Shown in pieces: positions 51,001 through 63,000 of a DNA stretch of 64,000 bases. A program made the position numbers and the translations under genes. The DNA comes from Lepisosteus oculatus (Eukaryota; Chordata; Actinopteri; Semionotiformes; Lepisosteidae), in the NCBI RefSeq assembly GCF_040954835.1, contig NC_090698.1, forward strand, positions 2,106,501-2,170,500, in the 5' to 3' direction. Positions within the stretch are counted from its first letter, which is position 1, and every line of letters starts with the position of its first letter. The notes under the pieces are model-generated. The model had not been told where the DNA came from and made no database searches. It saw only the letters and a list, made by a program, of their open reading frames with translations.

Positions 51001-54000
51001 TCCTTTCTCCCTCTCTCCTCCTCTGCCCCTCCTCTCTGTGCCCAGCTCTTCTCTCTCCTCATCTCCCCTCCTTTCTACTCCTCTCTCCTCCTGTCTCTGC
51101 CCCTCTCCCCTCCTCTCTCCTCCTCTCACCTCCTGTCTTTGCCCCTCTCCCCTCCTCTCTCCTCCTCTCTTCTCCTGTTTCTGCCCCTCTCCCCTCCTCT
51201 CTCCTCCTGTCTCTGCCCCTCTCCCCTCCTCTCCCCTCCTGTCTCTGCCCCTCTCCCCTCCTCTCTTCTCCTGTCTCTGCCCCTCTCCTCTCCTCTCTCC
51301 TTCTCTCACCTCCTGTCCCGGCCCTTCTCCTCTCTGACCTCTTTCCCTTTCTCTGTACAGACTAATCCAAAACAAACCAATTGAATTAATTTGCATTCTG
51401 CAACAAAATCCCCCCAGATCTCTGCCTGGAGGGGGGCTCAGGTCACTGCACTGGTGATTATTTGACAGACAGACTCCCCGTTTCGGCAGCAGTTGAGGGG
51501 GTGGGGGTGAGCACTCCAGGATGGGATGGGATGGGGGGGGAGAGGGGAATGGTGGGAGGGTTGATGATGAGCCAAACGCAGATGAATCCCATCTGGGCTC
51601 GTTTAAGGGGCTGCTAGCATGGATCGGAGGGAGAGTAACAAACAAGGGCTTTGTGGAAGTTGTGTTCAGAATGATTGCTCTGCTATCTGATCCATCTGTC
51701 CTCTGCCTTTCCATCTGATTCTGTTCTGAGCAGGATTCCTACATTTAGGCACTTTCCTTTCCCCTTGCAACATTTGCACTCTTGGGCTTCCCCCTGGCAC
51801 AGCTTCCCGCTGTGTAGCAGTCCGAGGTGGGCAGCGAGCTGCGTGTGAGGATGCGAGTGCTGGGGGTCTCTGGCCGAGAAGGGTGCCGGTTTAGTGCTCC
51901 TGCTGTACTGTCACTGCAGCTCCGCTCTGGGCTCTCAAGCACAGAGAGGTTTTGGAATTGCCTGCTGGGCTGCAGACTTCATTTGGCAGCTCTGTGGCAT
52001 TACACAGAGCTGGAAATCCAAGGCTCTTCCTGCCATTCTTATAACAAACGCTTACTGGAGCCACTGCAGAGTCTTTGGCAGCGTCCGCAGCAGGGATGAC
52101 CAACAGGGATGAAGATAGCTGCAGGGTTTTCTGGTTTTGATTTCATTCAAGGCCTAAATGCATGAATACACTTGGCTTTTGGGCTTAATTGGTCAAAACT
52201 GCAATTTGTTCCAGGTGCTTAGAGACCATTTAGAGAGACCTATAAACCCTGCAGGATGGTGTCTGTACAGGAGCTGAGCTGGTGTTCGGAAGCATTCGGT
52301 TAGGACAGCAATTTTCATCCCTACAACAGTCAAAATATTGGAACTGGCCAGCACTTAATCACCGCTTTTTAAAAACTTTGTCAAAACATGCATCCCAGAT
52401 TAAAGGAAAAACAAGAGTCATGTCCTTGTTGATTTTATACCTTACAGTAACAAGCAAGATTTCCAAGCTTAGCTCTGTAGCTGTGCACGGAGCTCTGCTG
52501 CCAGCTTGGCATTTTAATCTCGGTAAACGCTGTCAAAACCTAGTAACTGATACGTTTTCAATTAGTCCAGAGAGCATCTGCAACTCCTTAGCGATGTTTG
52601 CAGAGGAGGGTTTCTCACGATCCCATTTTTGGCGTAGCGCTTCCATGCGACAGACTGGCGCGTTTCTCCAGGTTTTAGGAATTGTTGGCGGCTCCTGGAG
52701 TCATGCAGCTCCTGCTCTGTGGTCCCTCGCTGGCAGTGATCGCCCTCTGAGCCCTCGGATACCGTGTGACCAACGAGTCAGATGTCCCCGTAGGAATTAA
52801 CAGCTGGGAGACCAGTACCCCGGCTGACCCGCCACTGGTCCACTACGGTCACTCTCTTCTGTGGGTCTCATTCGTGTGGATGATGAACAACCACTGTCAG
52901 CTCAATCTAAGCTTTCTTATCCTCTGCAGAAAATGAGTTTTATGGCACCGTCTAATACAACAAAACAACAAGGACACAGAAACATTACCAGCAGAGAAGA
53001 TGGTGCAGTAGTGTTACAGAATTTACATTATTTCAGAGTGAGATTGCTGGGGGGGTGAAAGATTTCCTGAGTGTGTCACTGTTACACCTGGGGACACAGA
53101 GGAGTCTCCCAGATGGGAGGAGTGTAAGTTCACAATGGAGGGGGTGAGACAGTCCATGGTGCATAAGGCCTTCATTACAGCACTGTTTGTAGAGGATATT
53201 TAAGTTGATTAAGTCAACTTCACATGATGCAGATGGCCAGCAACAGGCACAACCTCAGAGCAGCATGTTGTGACTGTCTTTTTGTGCAAAGCAGCCTGTT
53301 GTTATGCATTGGTTTGCGAACTGATTACTGCAACTCCCTGCACACTTGGGTTTCTTAACACAAACTGCACAAGCTGCACAAACTTCAATATGTGAAGAAT
53401 TCAGCAATCAGAATCCTGACCAGGTCTTGTACAAGTGATCACATTACTCCTGTCACGGAGTCCTTGCACTGGCTTCCTGTCAAGTGTTGAGTCGACTTCA
53501 AGATCCTCATCCTATAAGGCTCTACATGGCTCTGTATCTCAGTACCTGTCTGACATACTATCATCCTGCTCCCCTCCTTGCAACCTTCCTTCGTCTGACT
53601 CTGGTCTCCTGTCTGTCCCCCAAGCACGGCTACACTCTGGGGGTGAGAGGGCCTTCTCCTGCTGTGCCCCAAAACTCTGGAGCTCTATCCCCAAGGATAT
53701 CAGAGAGTCAACATCCCTGAGCTCTTTCAAATCAAGACTCAAAACCACCTTGTTTAGAAGGGCTTTTATGTAATTGGTCTCTACTCATTTGCATCTTCTG
53801 CTGCATTTCTAATCTCTTGTGTTTATTTGTAATTTATTTATCTCCTGTTTTTGTTAACTGTTTTATTCAGTTTTAGCTTTTGTTCCTGTAAATTGCTTTG
53901 AGAAGCAACTTTTGAAGACGCTATATAAACACGATGATGATGATCATTACTGTTGTTGTTGTTATTATTATCATTAAAAACAAATAGTCAGATTGCTAGA

Positions 54001-57000
54001 ACAATAGGATCTGTATGGGAAGCTGTTTTTTTTTTTGCCTGGAGCTCTGACCTGTCCTGCTGGCTTGGTTTGACAGCGAGCTGCTGGAAGACCTGGAGAG
54101 ATGCAGTCAGGCAGCTGCCATCGCTGAGTGTTTCGTGGAAAGGGTGAGTGTCCTGGGGTGAGAGGGAGAAGATTCAAACTGCACAAAACAGTCCACACGG
54201 AAGGTTGCCTGGTCAAATCGTTTCAGAGCATACTCAGGTAATCGCAACAGCACATGGTTTTATTTCTTTGCAAAAGTAGCACAGCTGGTGACTTTAATAG
54301 CTTGAGGTTTAATAAGTGTTTAAACTGCACTGCACCTGAATCTGTCATCTGCCTTTTCCAAACCTTTCAGACCTCCCTGTGATGTGGCAGGAGGTGGCTT
54401 AGTGAGGAAGCCACCATCTTGGCTCAAGGCCACCTCCTGACAGGCCTGGGTTTTGAGCCAAGATGGTGGTTACCTCACAGAGTCACTGCTCAATATACCA
54501 CTGCACCGCACCCCCTCAGTACCTCCCCCACCCCCCTCCAGAAAGAAAAAAGTAAGACACAAACAAAAAATTCGAGCCCTTTGGTGAGGAAATGGCTCAT
54601 GCCAGATGCTTTCAGACAGGCGATCTCTCACGCTGCAGTGTGGTGAGCCATTCGGTCACAGCTGGCCGTCAGCGCAGAGGTGGCTGCACAGATTTCGGCA
54701 CGCAGGCTGAACCCCTCATTGTGGTCTTTTTTTACTGCTTCCTCTCCTTCAAGCAGGACCTGGGAAACACCCTGGTATCCTCAGGCTCCCGCTGTGTGCT
54801 TTCAGTGAATGCGCCAGTGTTACCGCAAATGAGAAAATGGGAGTGGAAATGAGCTACCAAGAAGTACAGTAGATTCAATTAAGCAATTACTGGGTGTATT
54901 TTTAGCTGAGGTACAGTCTGACCTGCTCACCCGGGGAAGTCGAACTGATCTGAGCCCAGAATGTGCTTCTACACCAAGGAGCAGCTGGACTGCACGCCTG
55001 CAGGTCTGGGTAATAAATCATCGGTGTACACAGACGGGGAGCAGCGTGCTTCAATGCAGCCAGTTATTTTGTCCAATTCAGAGAGGACTGAACAGATCTG
55101 GCTCTGGAAGCCGCTGCAGTCGGGTAAACAAGCTTTTCTGCAGGGCCGGTCCTTCTGGCCGACACGCTGCCTGGTGCCAGCCCGCTCGGCCAGACCCCTC
55201 TGAGATCCGCTTTGTGTCCTGTGAAAAAAGAAAGCTGTGTTTGGCCCCTGTTTACAGATGCTGATGTCTGCCTCTCCCTCTGGTCTCCTTTTGCAGAGCG
55301 AAGCCTTCGACATTTACACCCTCTACTGCATGAACTACCCCAAGTAAGTCTCTCGCGATCTCTGCTTCCTGGTGGACCTGAAAACTGTTCCCTTCAATTC
55401 TCAGCTGTGAGCAGGCTGCTGTTACTCCTAAAGGACTGAGCTTTCCCACAGTTCTAAATCCGACCATGCTCGCTCTCCGAGCCGCAGTGCGAAAGTCTAG
55501 GATGGTCTCCAGAAAGTGGGAATGCCAGGGTAGTGGATTGCCGTGCTGGCAGGTGGTGAAGTGGCACCGGCACCTGTGGACTTGTGGGCTCAGCTAACCC
55601 CTCTCCTCTTCTCTCTGCCCCCCTCCCCACCTCGCTCAGCTCCGTGGCTGTTCTGCGGGACTGCATGAAGAACAACAGCCTGGTGCGTTTCTTCCAGGAG
55701 CGCCAGGCCACCCTCTCTCACTCCCTGCCTCTGGAGACGTACCTGCTGAAGCCCGTGCAGAGGATCCTCAAGTATCACCTTCTGCTGCAGGTCAGGAGAG
55801 GCAGGTCTCAATGGACCAAAAGCACAGGGGGGAGGCTTAGAGGTTATTTGTGGGCCCCCCCTGGAAAAAATTGCCAATGGCAAAGCCAGTCTCCCAGACT
55901 GCATGGCATGAGGTGCCACTTCCAAAGACAAGAGACGGCCGGCAGATGTTATATGGCCTTGTGTATTTAAGGCACGCACACACAGGAATGAAACCACAGT
56001 GAGGGATGCAGATGGTTGAAATCTGCTCACTGAGCGCTGAAGGAGATCTTTCTCTCCGAGTTTGGCTGGAGCCTTGCGCAGATGTGATGTGATAGGGGGT
56101 GGGCGTTAAATAACCATCAGGAGGCACAGCTGGCACTGATCTCTGTTTGCCAGCCTGAAGAGCTCCTCTGCTTTTCCTTGTTAAAATCTGTGTCTGATGT
56201 TCCGGACCGCAGCCAGAGCCTTGATCAGAGTGTGAGGAAGGGCCAACAGATGTATCCTCTTTGTGTACAGGAGCTCTCCAAACACTTCGACAAGAGCGAG
56301 CCTGGGTACGAGGTGGTGGAGGAGGCCATCATCACCATGACAGCTGTGGCCTGGTACATCAACGACATGAAGCGGAAGCAGGAGCACGCCGTCAGGCTGC
56401 AGGTGACGCGTCGAGGGGGGCTGAGCTCTCGGCTTCGCGGGTCTCAGATCGCCGCACACGTATCTGGCCAGCAGGGGGCGTGTCGAGAGGGGCTGAGCTC
56501 TCGGCTTCGCAGGTCTCAGATCGCTGCATGTGCATCATTGCGGTGATGGCTGGAACTGTGATAGAAATAATGTCCTCCTCTCCGGTCAGTAGAGATTGCT
56601 GTCTAGTGTTTATATTTTCTTTATAATACCTCTGTGAAGTTGTGGTTCTGTGGGTTTGTGAAAAGCTGAAGCTAAAGCGTGGAGTCTGAGAGGCTGTGCC
56701 TGCCGCTGGTCTCTGTTCGCAGGAGATCGAGAGCCTGCTGCTGAACTGGAACGGGCCGGACCTGAGCGGCTTTGGGGAACTGGTTCTGGAGGGTTCTTTC
56801 CGGGTCCAGCGGGTCAAGAAGGAGAGAGCCTTCTTCCTTTTTGACAAGATGCTACTCATCGCCAAGAAGAGGAATGAGAACTTTGTCTACAGCACCCACA
56901 TTTTCGTAAGCGCCCTCCCTCCAGCTGGACACCCACCACGTGCACAGCGGCGCACACCCTACTGCGGCCTGAAGGACAGGGCAGCTCCTGGTCTTCACAC

Positions 57001-60000
57001 CGCTGCAGTAGTTTAGACTGTCCGCAGCTCAGATTCACGTCTTCTCCAGCGCATGAGCAGATCAACATATCAACACAGTACAAACAGGGCTCTTGCCTGG
57101 CTTGCAGATTGTAGATTGTTTTAGTTTTTCTGTATTTTTGTCATTTCTATCCAGCTGCGACAACAATAAATAACACTCCCAGAACCGGGCAATGGTGTGC
57201 CATTAGAAAGCACGTGGTATTCACCTGTTACGGGCTGTCGGCGGTGTCTACCGAGGAGCGTGTGGTCCTGCGATTCTCACCCCTGCCTCTCTCTCCCAGT
57301 GCTGTAACCTGCTGCTGGCGGAGAACCTGAAGGACCCTCTGAGTTTCAAGGTGTCGGACCAGACCATCCCCAAGCAGCAGCACATTGTGCAGGTGGGGTC
57401 TGCTGGAGTGGGAGTGCGGGACTTCCGTAAGCAGGGGGCGGTCCCTCCACGGAAACTCCATCTGCCCATTCCCTCCATTTTCTGACAGCCAGGGCTCCCT
57501 TTCCCCAGCAACAGTCTCCAGCTGCTCCCGGGGGATTCCCAGCCCCCCCCCCCCCGAGGCCAGCAGAGAGATAAACAAAAACTCTTTTCCGGAGACACCA
57601 AAATCTCACCCCCTTTCAAGTCCTGAAGTGCCAGAACTGTTTGCTTTGGGTCAGCTTGCTCCCAGCGCGAAGCTCCCCCGCAGGGCGAGGAGAGACGAGT
57701 TAGGAAGACCTGCATGAGTGCCGCTCGCTGCCCTTGAGGGGACGAACATAAGAGGAGCCACTCGGCTCAGGCAGTCATTAGCAGCTAATCGATCTAATTG
57801 ATCCGCCATTTCTTGAAAGAAGCCGGACAATCGGCTTCAACCACATGGCTGAGTGGCTTGTTCCTCACTCCCACAAGCCCACGAAGAATTCATCCCCTAA
57901 ACCGGACCCAAATCAGTCCCCCACTTAAATCATGATAATCCTGAAATCCATTTGTTTCTATGTTTCACAAGCTCCCAGTCAGCAAATACAGCGGTACGCT
58001 AACATGAAAATTGGTAGTTTGATGTGTACATACTTCGCAGACAAAATAAGGTACAATAAACTGACACTTAAAAGATGCAAATCGTTCAGGCACTTCAAAC
58101 TATTTCTGCTGGGTAATGTAATGTCCCTTATGAAATCTTTCTTCGGTGAATTTATCGTGGTGGTTTATCAGTTCCACTGCGGTTTTATCCAACTGTACTG
58201 CTGTGGTTTCCTGTGAGTTTAACCATTTGTTTACTGTTTACTGCTTCCTGTCCTGCACCATGTCAGCCTGGAACAGCATGGCATGGTGCTCCTGCGACAA
58301 CCTGTAGTTGGGCACAGTGGAAGCAGACTGAAATATGTATATATATATCCATAAGATAGCCCTGCAGAACTACCATGTTACCAAGACAGAAGTACCAAAA
58401 ATCATCGTGCAGAATCTACGAAGGTGTCATTCGATGAGTGGTGTAACGGTGATCTCTCTGCAGGCCAAGAACCAGGAGGAGAAGAGGCTGTGGCTGCACT
58501 ACCTCAAGAGGTTGATTGTGGAGAATCACCCAGCCTCCCTGCCACAGAAGGTCAGTGTGCTCAGGCAGATACAGGCACGATCGCGACACAGCAGCACCGC
58601 TCTCTACTAGACCGACCCTCTTATCCAACGTATCTTACATTACCAGCCATTTATACCGGAGCGATTTAGGTGAAGTAGTTTGGTCAAAGCTGCAACAGCA
58701 GTGTCTCACCTGGGACTAGAACCTGCAACCTTCCAGTTTCCGAAGCCTGGATCCTCAGTGCTGTGCCATGCTGCTGTTTAACTGCTACAGGCTGAGGCTG
58801 GGGCTGAGTCGCCTGTTCGGGGAGTGTTAATACAGGCATCAAGCAGTGACATGTGGGGAACATGGAGAAGGCTTGCCCCTGGCATTGCTGTGTGGCAGCA
58901 CTTGATTGCCTTTAAACCCAACAGGCACCATGCTCGACCACAGTGCCTGCAGTGCTAAAGGAGATCAATCTGCTTCATTGTCAATCACCCGGTCTTTCAG
59001 TCCTTCTTCAGGCCCTGGCAATTGGCTGCCTGGGTTTATCAGATTGAACACATTAACTTTTTAAATATAAGAGGGATTAATTTCAGTAGTAGAGCCCGGT
59101 CTACAGATGCATTCAATTAGGAACTGAGTTTTAACTACTGTCAGGAACACGTGACAGCGTTTCTACTAGTTGAAAAAACACAGTGGAGTCCTACTTTGCA
59201 ATTAGTGCGATTATTATTGGTCATTGATGTATAAATTATTATTAATGCAATTATTGTTTCCTCTTTCTCATCTAAATGACGAGTGCAGAACCTCATGAAG
59301 AATCTCTGCGCACCACTCGTATTAGTACACAGGTTCAAACATTGCATAGATAAATGTGTATACTGTATATACATTATTATAGGATTTGTTTTGAACACTG
59401 TCCACTGTCTCAGTGCTGTGAAATGTCAGACAGACTTCAGAAAGAAGCACTTTGGAAGAAACAGCATGGTAAAAGTAGAGTAGAGTGCAGTAAAGTGATG
59501 TGACATCATGGTAAAATGGTATAAACTAGTGATAGGAAACATGCAGCCTGGGGAGACATACTGTATGGAGGTCATGAAGGTATTCTTGGAATAAATCCAT
59601 TTTATTAACACCACCTTCAACCTTCAGAAGACTGGTACACATTTTGGGTGATTGGCGTCTTTGGGCTTCTCACTACTGCAGTGTCCTGGGATAACCCTGT
59701 TTTAATTCTGGTTGCCCATCACTGGTTTACAAATGAGAAGTCACTGAGACACAGAGCACACACATGGTGCCAGTGATGAAAAACCATGGGAAATATACAA
59801 AAACAGGGCACAGAGCTATCTGTAGGAAATGTTTTCATGAGGCGTGAGATAGTAGTGTGCTTGAAGACCGGGCATTCCTTCCATGAAGCGTAAGAATGCA
59901 GAAACTTTTTCTGGTTCTCATGGTAAATTATTATCCATGCCAAGACAGGAGGCAAGCCTGTCAAGTGCACAAATACCACGCTGTTGAGGAAGCGAAGTAG

Positions 60001-63000
60001 GAAATTTAAGGCAGGTTAAAAAAATGTAGGAATGGGTGTCTTAATCCTGTCCCCTTCTCAGCCGTTCTGTGTTCCCCAAAAACTCGTCCTGTCCAGGCAT
60101 CTTGATGCTGTGCTGCCTCCTAATGGCCAAACACTCTCACTGCACGGTTTTCACCATTCTGGTTGCGCACTGCGCAGACGAATGAAAGACAGAGTTATCT
60201 CTTTTTCTAAATTCCCAGCATTTTCTGACACAAGGAGCAAGATCCCTTTCACTTTGCATCGCCGCAGAAGCTGTGCTGTCGAGCTGGCTGTAACTCTGTA
60301 TTGGCCTTACTTGTGTCTTTCCCCTTGTTGTCTTTTGCAGGCCAGACAGGTGCTTGGTGACAGCTGTTGCCCATGTGAGTATTGCTGTTGCTCATTTGTA
60401 ATCTGTTGTCTTCTCCTGATTTTACCTGAAGACCTTTTCCCACATTCTCTCCACTTATCCGTTAGCTGTCCTCAGAAATATGCGTATTCCTGGCAAGGCT
60501 CATGGCAACCTAGAGCTCAGCCCAGAAACCCAGGGGTGCTGGATGCCAGTTGTGCTAAGGGCACACTCAGGCAGAAACGCCAGTTCCCTCAGCCGCAATG
60601 TCTGTGAGAGGTGGGAGGAAGTCAGAGAACTGTGAGCGCAGGCAAACCATGTAAACACCACACAGAAGGTGTCCTAGTCTGTAACTGAACACAGGATCCA
60701 GGACAAAAGCAAATGTTACTCCCCTACCTTTTTCACCACAGCCGTGAGGTCTTATGGCCATCAGTCACTTGCTGAACATGTCTCCATTACCAATACAAGT
60801 ATTTAAAGACAGCTGGGTTAGCGTCTTAAAAATCAACAGTGAAAACTCAATGTACTCAACAGGAAAGTCAGTTCATCAATTTAAAACTGAGAACAGGAAG
60901 CACTTCTTTACACAAAGGGTTGTGGGAGTGTGAAACTAGTTGCCCAGCCATGCTGTCGCAGCCGATACCCTGGATCCTTCAAGAAAGGGCTGGATGAGAT
61001 CCTGGGATCAGTTAACTGCTGACTACCAAATGGAGCAGCTTGGCTGAACGGCACGCTCTCGTTTGTCACCTTTCTAGTGTTCTCATGTCTTTATTTTGTG
61101 TTTTGATGGACAGTTCCCCCTGCTCTCCAGTTTGATCACGAGCCCAGTAAGAAGCCAGCCGCCTCCCCCCGCCTGGATGATTCGAGGGGCTACCACCGGG
61201 GGAGGCGCCAGTCAGGTCTGTCCTGCCACCTCTGCCCCCCCTGTCGCCCCTGTGTTTCAGCCCTGTGTTTACCAGCCTTCTGCACAGCACCTTGGTAACA
61301 GGAAGTGATGCAGCAAATGGTCACATGACCACTCCCAGGAGGCTGGTGACAACTGATGTTTTTTTTTTGTTGTTGTTGATTTGTGTGTGACAATTCAAAA
61401 GGGATGCACATGACAGTATTTTGACAGTCCCTCACAGTGCTTGTGAGGGACACACGCGGTGCACGTGCACAGCCAGAACAGTTGCTCTTCACTGTGCTTT
61501 ACCTTCAGTTTCCTTTTGGCACTGTTTTCCACTCTGCCGACAATGACCTGACAGTGCCACTAATCTTCCACTGCAGGAGCTACACGGGTTTGTTAGGGAG
61601 TGCGATGATGTTAGTGTGGAGAATAAACAGCGACTGCTTCTGCCCTTTCCGTCTTAACCCCTTGCGTCTCGTCCGCAGAGCCCCCGGAGTTTATATACAC
61701 CCCCGAAAAGGCCAAAAAAAGCTTCCCTCTGCTCCTGGAGGGCAACATGCCGTATAGAAGAGGCCGGAGGCAGTCTGGTGAGTCCTAGCAAGACCAGTCC
61801 TCATTCCTGGTCTGTGTGCTTTCCACACACTTTTGGTAGATTGGCTCTTACATGCAGAAGATGTCAGCACAGGAGTGATTATGTCCCAGTGGTTCTGATT
61901 ACTATATGTGGTTGAGTCTTCTATCAGGAATTCCTGCAAATGCAGGGCGCTGTGTAAGTGAACTACACCGGTCCTGTTTTGTGCTACTCATATTGTGCAT
62001 ATCCAGGTTTCTAATATTATGGCACTTGAGTAAAATTCTGACTTAAAACACAAGCCAGACCTGGGGGAACTCACACAGAATGCAATCGAAAGTATTATTC
62101 AGGAGCAAGAAGAAGGACATACTCCCTTCTTAAAAATGGACAAACATCTCAGGCAAGGAGTCCAGTCCTGGTGAATCTGCAGGCTTCTTAGAGAGCGGTC
62201 AAGTAAATTGGTCCAGCTGGTTTCGGCTGATTTAGCTGGTCTGGAATTAAAACCTGCAGACACACACCTGCCCCCCAGAACCGGGATTGAACCTCCCCGG
62301 TCTGTCACATAGCTATGCTGTGCACGTTTATGTGAAAGATTCCTTCAAGAAACTTCCTTCTCTTAAAAAGACAAGTCTAAAAATATGTGTAAGGACTGGC
62401 CTGTGCCCTCTTGACTCTCCACTGCTTTCAGGGCTAAACACCAGAAATCATGGCTCGTTGTGAATCTCAGGGACTTTGTTGTTTTGCAGCTCCTGCAAAA
62501 GACATTGAGACAGCCTATCAGCAGAGCTGTAAGTCTGTTTGCTGTTATCGTTTTCTAGTGTTGAATATTTGAGAGTTTGAGTATTATTGCATATTACTGT
62601 AGTCCAGCATCCAGCAGCTTTTCTAGGTCTCTTTAAATCATCACTATCTGGAGACCTGGTCCAGCTAATCTCATGATCTCCTCAATCAGGGCATTAAGGT
62701 TTAGTGACAGTGTGGGCCTCCCTGGCTGGAGCTTGGTACCCCTGCTGTAGTAAAACGTGACACTGTTGTATAGGATGTGCTAAATGTCAATGATATTGAC
62801 CCTTTGCTCCATACAAAAGCTGACCTCTGACCTTTCTTCTGTTCCTTCTCCCGTCCTGTGTGCTGTTGGTGGGGCGATCTGACTTCCAGTGAGGCTGAAG
62901 GTGAGCTCACTCGTACGTCTGAAGGGGCGGTGCAGGAGCTGAGATTGGGAAAGCCCACGCTGACAGCTCTACTGTCAGTTCTGATATGTTTCCACTGCAG

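Noticed and set aside
50953..51714. 253-codon minus-strand frame rich in Arg/Glu/Gly
   Set aside because: It is a direct translation of the polypyrimidine array; the composition is purely low-complexity.
60341..61777. Mutually exclusive use of coding exons 12 and 13
   Set aside because: Joining exon 11 directly to exon 13 creates TAG at the junction, so exon 13 cannot replace exon 12. Optional skipping of exon 13 remains possible.
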